The notes beneath the pieces are model-generated. The model did not search any database. It was not told the DNA's origin and saw only the letters and a program-made list of their open reading frames with translations. Shown here in pieces: positions 60,103-64,000 of a stretch of 64,000 nt of DNA. The stretch covers positions 3,286,001-3,350,000 of the forward strand of contig NZ_CP045119.1 of NCBI RefSeq assembly GCF_011492945.1. The letters run 5' to 3'. Within the stretch, counting starts at the first letter, position 1. Each line of letters opens with the position of its first letter. A program made the translations under genes and the position numbers. This DNA comes from Rubrobacter tropicus (GTDB taxonomy: Bacteria > Actinomycetota > Rubrobacteria > Rubrobacterales > Rubrobacteraceae).

Positions 60103-60321
60103 CAGCGGTCGGCTTTCAGCTACCGGCTTTCATACCGGCCCCGCGTACCATGCGGTGCCCGGTCATATCGCGCTAGTTGATCCCGAACCGGTCCTCCACA
60201 ATCGGGGTAAGACGGTCGCCCTCAGCGCGGGCCTGCGCGAGCACGAGCCCTCGAGTCCGTACGGGCTGTGTTTGAAGAACGGTCCGAGAGCCGCCAGCAA
60301 CAAGCTGAAAGCCGACCGCTG
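60103..60321. repeat. 219-bp element bounded by 18-bp perfect inverted repeats
   Basis: CAGCGGTCGGCTTTCAGC (60103-60120) is the exact inverse of 60304-60321. It starts 7 bp after the ApgM stop; the right arm stops immediately before ATG 60322, and the next codons of the UDG gene (ATGGCTGAAAGC) continue the repeat word. Confidence 0.8.
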
Positions 60322-61035
60322 ATGGCTGAAAGCGGCGGCGCGAGCCGCCTTGAACTCGCTACGCTGGAGCGCGAAGTCACTTCCTGCCGCGCCTGCCCGC
60401 GGTTGGTCGAGTGGCGGGAGAGGGTCGCGCGGGAGAAGCGGGCGGCTTACAGGGACTGGGAGTACTGGGGGCGGCCGGTGCCGGGGTTCGGGGACCCAGG
60501 GGCGCGGGTGGTCGTTTTCGGGCTCGCTCCGGCGGCGCACGGGGCGAACAGGACGGGGCGGTTCTTTACGGGGGACCGGTCGGGCGATTTCTTGTTCGCG
60601 GGGCTCCACAGGACGGGCTTTTCGGACAAGGCCGTCTCGCGGACGATAGAGGATAACGTCCGCCTATCTGGGCTCTGGATCTCGGCCGCCGTCCGGTGCG
60701 CGCCGCCGCAGAACAAACCGACCCCCACGGAGCGCGACGCCTGCCTCCCCTACGCGGCGCGCGAGATAGAGATCCTGCAGGCAAACGTCGTCGTCTGCCT
60801 CGGCGCTTTCGCGTGGGACGCGGCCCTGCGCCTCCGCAACGTCAGGCCGAAGCCGAAGTTCGGCCACGGCGCGGAGGCCCGGGCCGGCGACCTGACCCTC
60901 GTCGGCTGCTACCATCCATCCCAGCAGAACACCTTCACCGGCGTCCTCACCCCTCCCATGCTCGACGCCGTCCTCCTCAGGGCGCGGGATCTCGCCGGCC
61001 TGAACAGGCCGGAAGCGGGCCACCCCGTCAGATAA
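60322..61035 (+). CDS. Uracil-DNA glycosylase, family 5 (UDGb-like)
   Basis: DNA repair glycosylase of 237 aa from the chosen start. Fe-S cluster cysteines are Cys22 and Cys25 (SCRACPRL), Cys126 (VRCAPPQ) and Cys141; motif 1 is GLAPAAHGANRTGR, where family 4 has GEAPG and family 5 lacks the acidic water-activating residue; motif 2 is CYHPSQQNTFTG. These features fit family 5, which removes uracil and some deaminated purines. The ATG at 60322 lies in repeat DNA, so the first few residues (MAESGG) derive from the repeat; a GTG at 60268 is also in frame. Confidence 0.88.
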   Translation: MAESGGASRLELATLEREVTSCRACPRLVEWRERVAREKRAAYRDWEYWGRPVPGFGDPGARVVVFGLAPAAHGANRTGRFFTGDRSGDFLFAGLHRTGFSDKAVSRTIEDNVRLSGLWISAAVRCAPPQNKPTPTERDACLPYAAREIEILQANVVVCLGAFAWDAALRLRNVRPKPKFGHGAEARAGDLTLVGCYHPSQQNTFTGVLTPPMLDAVLLRARDLAGLNRPEAGHPVR

Positions 61036-61038
61036 AAT
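61033..61038 (+). promoter_or_regulatory. TAAAAT box over the UDG stop, leaderless lipoprotein gene
   Basis: TAAAAT shares its TAA with the UDG stop codon and ends 8 nt before GTG 61047. Confidence 0.5.
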
Positions 61039-61046
61039 AGACCCCC

Positions 61047-61535
61047 GTGGAGACCTCCGAGACCTCAAAGGGCTTCTCAACAGCGCGCGCCGCGGCGGTG
61101 CTACTCACGGTCCTTCTGCTCGCGGCCTGCTCGGGTGAAACCGGGCAGAATGGTGGAGCTCCCAAAGAACCCCGGTCCACGGCCGCCACCCCCACAACCA
61201 TTCTTCAGGAGACGACGGCCGAGGAGCCGCCAAAGATAACGCTCGGTGAGGAGCCGGGCGGTAGCCCCCAGGTCGTCTTGCGCCTGGAGGGCGGCCCCAA
61301 GACGACGTTCTCGGGCCTCTGCTCGGTCGGTGGCCGGCAGAGCGTCCTGGGCGGGCGGGTTCCAAAACGCTTCACCTTCGACCCCGGAAGCCGGGAACTC
61401 TCCTGCCGCATCCAGAAACGCGACGACAACCGCGGCGCCCTCAAGATAGTCCTCGTCGCCGGCGACACCACCCGCTCCGTCCAACAGACGAACTCGCCCG
61501 GCGGGACCATAAACGTGACGTACCGTGATGGATAG
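61047..61535 (+). CDS. Putative lipoprotein, unknown function
   Basis: Not recognised. The 162-aa product has a lipoprotein signal peptide (hydrophobic AAAVLLTVLLLAACSGE, lipobox LAAC with Cys at about residue 28), a Thr/Pro-rich linker (about 35-60) and a compact domain with two further cysteines (GLCSVGG and LSCRIQ, which could form a disulfide). GTG start, apparently leaderless. Predicted on the outer face of the membrane. Confidence 0.72.
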   Translation: METSETSKGFSTARAAAVLLTVLLLAACSGETGQNGGAPKEPRSTAATPTTILQETTAEEPPKITLGEEPGGSPQVVLRLEGGPKTTFSGLCSVGGRQSVLGGRVPKRFTFDPGSRELSCRIQKRDDNRGALKIVLVAGDTTRSVQQTNSPGGTINVTYRDG

Positions 61536-61564
61536 GTTTCAGGCTACAGGCATCGGGCTTCAGG
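61535..61564. repeat. CCTGAAGCC-type repeat directly after a stop codon
   Basis: GGTTTCAGGCTACAGGCATC follows the lipoprotein TAG and matches the word order after the TAG at 28343 (GGCTACAGGCGTCAGGG). Confidence 0.6.
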
Positions 61565-61671
61565 AAGACCCGGTCCGGTATCTACGAGCGGGGAAACGTA
61601 TCCTGACTTCGCGCTGAGGCATTTGGTGGGTAAGGTAGGTAAGCTGAAACCTGCCAACCGGAGGGAGGCCA

Positions 61672-62235
61672 ATGAACAGAGAAGAAGCTTACGATCTGAT
61701 GTGCGAGTGGACGGAGGGCGATTCGCTGCGCAAGCACATGCTCGCGGTCGAGTCTGCGATGCGGGCTTACGCGAAGAAGTTCGGGGAGGACGAAGAGAAG
61801 TGGGGTGTTACGGGCCTCCTGCACGACATGGACTACGAGAAGCATCCCACCCCGGCCGAGCACCCGCTGGTCGGGGTCGCCGAGCTTCAGAGGAGGGGCT
61901 ACCCCGAGGACGTGCTCCACGCCATAAGGGGACACGCCGACTACCTCGACACGCCGCGCGACACCCCCATGTCGAAGACGCTCTACGCCGTAGACGAGCT
62001 CTCGGGCTTTATAGTCGCGTGCGCGCTCATGCGGCCGGAGCGGCTCGAGAACATGAAGGCCAAGAGCGTACGCAAGAAGATGAAGCAAAAAAGCTTCGCG
62101 GCGGCCGTCAACAGGGACGACATCGTGCGCGGGGCCGAGGACCTGGGCGTCGACCTCAACGAGCACATAGAGTTCGTGGCAGAGGCTCTGCAGGAGCGGG
62201 CCGACATTCTGGGGCTGGAGCCACAGGAGCCTTAG
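61672..62235 (+). CDS. HD-domain phosphohydrolase-like protein
   Basis: A 187-aa protein of the HD superfamily: RKHMLAVESAM (His22), VTGLLHDMDYEKHP (His51-Asp52) and a third histidine in IRGHADYLDTP followed by a YAVDELSGF Asp. The metal-binding HD core is complete, so phosphohydrolase activity on a nucleotide is expected. ATG with GGAGGG 7 nt upstream. The CPBP protease gene follows 5 bp later. Substrate unknown. Confidence 0.85.
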   Translation: MNREEAYDLMCEWTEGDSLRKHMLAVESAMRAYAKKFGEDEEKWGVTGLLHDMDYEKHPTPAEHPLVGVAELQRRGYPEDVLHAIRGHADYLDTPRDTPMSKTLYAVDELSGFIVACALMRPERLENMKAKSVRKKMKQKSFAAAVNRDDIVRGAEDLGVDLNEHIEFVAEALQERADILGLEPQEP

Positions 62236-62240
62236 AACAC

Positions 62241-62981
62241 GTGCCGACCTCGCCCGCTTCGCCCGGGTCCCGTAACCCGGAGCGTACGGCCTCGTTCTGG
62301 CGCAGACGCGTCTCGGGGACCGATGTCGTGGTCGCCTTCGGGGTCTACTTCTTGCTCACGCTCTCAGGCGTCGCCGCGCTGGAGGGTCTTGGCCACCCCC
62401 TACTCTCCGTAACCGGGGTGCTGCTCTCCCTCGGTCTCAGCGTCTTCGCGGCCTACTCGGGTGTCGGGTTAGCGTTGGCGCTAGGGGAGACGGCCTTCAA
62501 GCCGGCCTCCCTTGAGCTCGTGCGCCCCTCCCGGGGATGGTTGTTGATCGGGGCAGGTACGGGGCTGTTGGCCTTCGTGAGCTTCTGGGTCCTCGCGCTG
62601 TACGTCAGCAGCGCGGGCTCCCTTCCCCCGCCCCAACGGGGGCTCTTGGACGCCGCGGGCCAGGGGACGGCCCCTCAGTTCGCGCTGCTGGTCGTGCTCG
62701 GGGGCCTGCTCGCCCCCTTCGGAGAAGAGTTGCTGTTCAGGGGGATGCTCTATACCTTTCTCAGGCGCTGGGGCCCGGTCCTGGCGTTGGCGGTAAGCTC
62801 CCTGATTTTCGGCTTGCTCCACGGCGCGGACCTCGTTTTCCTGATCCACGCCGCGCTTATGGGTACCCTACTGGCACTCCTTTACGAACGCAGCGGCTCC
62901 CTATGGCCCGGGGTCATGGCGCATGGCCTGCACAACTCGCTGCTCTTCGGCCTGGTGCGTCTGCTTAACTGGCCGGCGTGA
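62241..62981 (+). CDS. CPBP family intramembrane metalloprotease
   Basis: Membrane protease of the CAAX protease/bacteriocin-processing family, 246 aa with about 7-8 helices. The motifs GEELLFRGMLYTFLRR (EExxxR), IFGLLHGAD (FxxxH) and AHGLHNSLLF (HxxxN-like) are all intact, so it should be catalytic. The GTG at 62241, with GGAG 11 nt upstream, is the first start after the HD gene. Targets unknown; in actinobacteria such proteases can act in maturation or self-protection. Confidence 0.85.
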   Translation: MPTSPASPGSRNPERTASFWRRRVSGTDVVVAFGVYFLLTLSGVAALEGLGHPLLSVTGVLLSLGLSVFAAYSGVGLALALGETAFKPASLELVRPSRGWLLIGAGTGLLAFVSFWVLALYVSSAGSLPPPQRGLLDAAGQGTAPQFALLVVLGGLLAPFGEELLFRGMLYTFLRRWGPVLALAVSSLIFGLLHGADLVFLIHAALMGTLLALLYERSGSLWPGVMAHGLHNSLLFGLVRLLNWPA

Positions 62982-63042
62982 CAAGGTCCGTGCAACTCTC
63001 TGCTACGATGGACGAACCGTTAGAGAGAGCAGGGGAGGCGTA

Positions 63043-64000
63043 TTGGCTCGGGTGATGGTCGTCTTCGGGGGGCGCAGCGGGGAGCACGAGGTCTCCCTGG
63101 CGTCGGCCCGCGCCATAACGGCGGCGTTGCGGAAGGGGGGGCGCCACGAGGTCGTGCCCGTCGGAATAACGCGCTCGGGGCGTTGGGTACACTCGGGCGA
63201 TCCCATGCGCGAGCTCGAATCGAACCACGAGCTTCTCCCCGACGGCTCGACCCTGGAAATCTCCGGGCCACCCGCAAAGGCCGGGGAGAAGCTCCCGGCA
63301 AACCTCGGTTCCGTCGACGTGGTCTTTCCCGTGCTGCACGGACCCTACGGCGAGGACGGGACAATCCAGGGCATGCTGGAGCTCGCCGGCGTCCCCTACG
63401 TCGGCAGCGGGGTGCTCGGCAGCGCCGTGGGGATGGATAAGATCACCATGAAAAAAGTCTTCGCCCACCACGGCCTCCCCCAGGTCGATTGGGTGGGCCT
63501 GACCCGCAGGGAATGGAAAAACGAGCCCGAAGCGCAGGTACGGAAGATCGAAGCCGCTCTGGGCTACCCGTGCTTCGTCAAGCCGGCCAACCTCGGCTCC
63601 AGCGTCGGCATCGGCAAGGCCGAAGACGCCGAGGAGCTTCGGACCGCCCTCGAAGCGGCGGCCGGGTTCGACCGGCGCATCATCGTGGAGAAGGGCGTGG
63701 ACGCCAGGGAGATAGAGGTCTCCGTTTTGGGCAACGAAGCGCCCGACGTCTCCGTTCCGGGGGAGATCTTCCTCCAGGCAGACGGCTTCTACGACTACGA
63801 GGCCAAGTACGTGGAGGGCGGCATGGAGCTCGGCGTCCCGGCCAAGATACCGGCCGAAACCGCCGACGAAGTCCGCCGTGTGGCCCGCACCGCGTTCGAG
63901 GCCGTCGACGCGGCCGGCATGGCGCGGGTCGACTTTTTTCTCGAAAGGGGCACCGACAGGCTGCTCCTCAACGAGATCAACACCATCCCCGGCTTCACCC
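63043..64000 (+). CDS. ddl: D-alanine-D-alanine ligase (3' end outside window)
   Basis: ATP-grasp enzyme joining two D-Ala for peptidoglycan. The visible 319 residues begin MARVMVVFGGRSGEHEVSLASARAI and include FPVLHGPYGEDGTIQGMLELAGVPYVGSG, the ATP-grasp lysine loop YPCFVKPANLGSSVGIGKA, RIIVEKGVDAREIEVSVLGN, FYDYEAKYV and the metal-binding LLLNEINTIPGFT at the window edge. A Tyr in FYDYEAKY is of the D-Ala rather than D-lactate type, so vancomycin-resistance-type ligation is not suggested. TTG start with GGGGAGG 5 nt upstream; only the last stretch is missing. Confidence 0.95.
   Translation, partial: MARVMVVFGGRSGEHEVSLASARAITAALRKGGRHEVVPVGITRSGRWVHSGDPMRELESNHELLPDGSTLEISGPPAKAGEKLPANLGSVDVVFPVLHGPYGEDGTIQGMLELAGVPYVGSGVLGSAVGMDKITMKKVFAHHGLPQVDWVGLTRREWKNEPEAQVRKIEAALGYPCFVKPANLGSSVGIGKAEDAEELRTALEAAAGFDRRIIVEKGVDAREIEVSVLGNEAPDVSVPGEIFLQADGFYDYEAKYVEGGMELGVPAKIPAETADEVRRVARTAFEAVDAAGMARVDFFLERGTDRLLLNEINTIPGFT

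Overview
The window is high-GC DNA with dense, short-spaced genes, many GTG/TTG starts and several TATAAT-like boxes placed so close to the start codon that the mRNA would be leaderless. Together with the family content (actinobacterial-type PPX, class E-like sortases, VLRF1-type protein, LOV-PAS-GAF-PP2C protein) this suggests a soil or desiccation-tolerant actinobacterium, most like Rubrobacter. That assignment is inference from content, not from a search. No rRNA, tRNA, CRISPR array, intact insertion sequence or prophage was recognised.

Layout. 0-15 kb: amine/polyamine uptake and breakdown on the + strand (flavin amine oxidase, a complete PotABCD-type ABC importer, class III aminotransferase, APC permease, UspA, two aldehyde dehydrogenases, with an MBL hydrolase, an AAC(6')-like acetyltransferase and a CrtI-like oxidoreductase between them). 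15-17.4 kb: small accessory genes (coiled-coil membrane protein, Nudix, DHFR/RibD-like). 17.5-22.4 kb: a minus-strand operon of NCS1 permease, zinc alcohol dehydrogenase and carbon-nitrogen hydrolase, followed by an amidase. 22.5-28.4 kb: MFS exporter, blue-light (LOV) PP2C phosphatase, Mn/Fe superoxide dismutase and a CoA-disulfide-reductase-like enzyme. 28.4-34.7 kb: proline catabolism (PRODH, P5C dehydrogenase), divergent from a tight operon of ALDH7-like dehydrogenase, frameshifted sarcosine/pipecolate-oxidase-like gene and ornithine-cyclodeaminase-like gene. 34.8-40.5 kb: TPM-domain membrane protein, CmtR-like metal sensor, a small membrane protein behind a 40-bp palindromic operator, a VLRF1-type protein and a sortase. 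40.6-49.7 kb: a polyphosphate-flavoured region (SixA, CYTH-CHAD, PPK1, PPX) with MgtC, a decayed isochorismatase gene, an oxidoreductase and TspO. 49.7-54.5 kb: two more sortases and a three-subunit proton-translocating transhydrogenase. 54.5-64 kb: RodZ-like protein, a polytopic membrane protein with a Cys-less cupredoxin, MBL hydrolase, ApgM phosphoglycerate mutase, family 5 uracil-DNA glycosylase, lipoprotein, HD protein, CPBP protease and the start of D-Ala-D-Ala ligase.

The most unusual signal is outside the genes. At least a dozen intergenic spots carry a modular palindromic repeat built from GCTGAAAGC/GCTTTCAGC-type words and tiny hairpins whose stems differ from copy to copy but stay paired around a constant TTC (GAA) loop. 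The copies start inside or right after stop codons, in places supply the last or first codons of genes, and at 50343-50649 form a 307-bp element bounded by 21-bp perfect inverted repeats. A second notable signal is the 40-bp perfect palindrome at 37714-37753 sitting on a TTGACA promoter.
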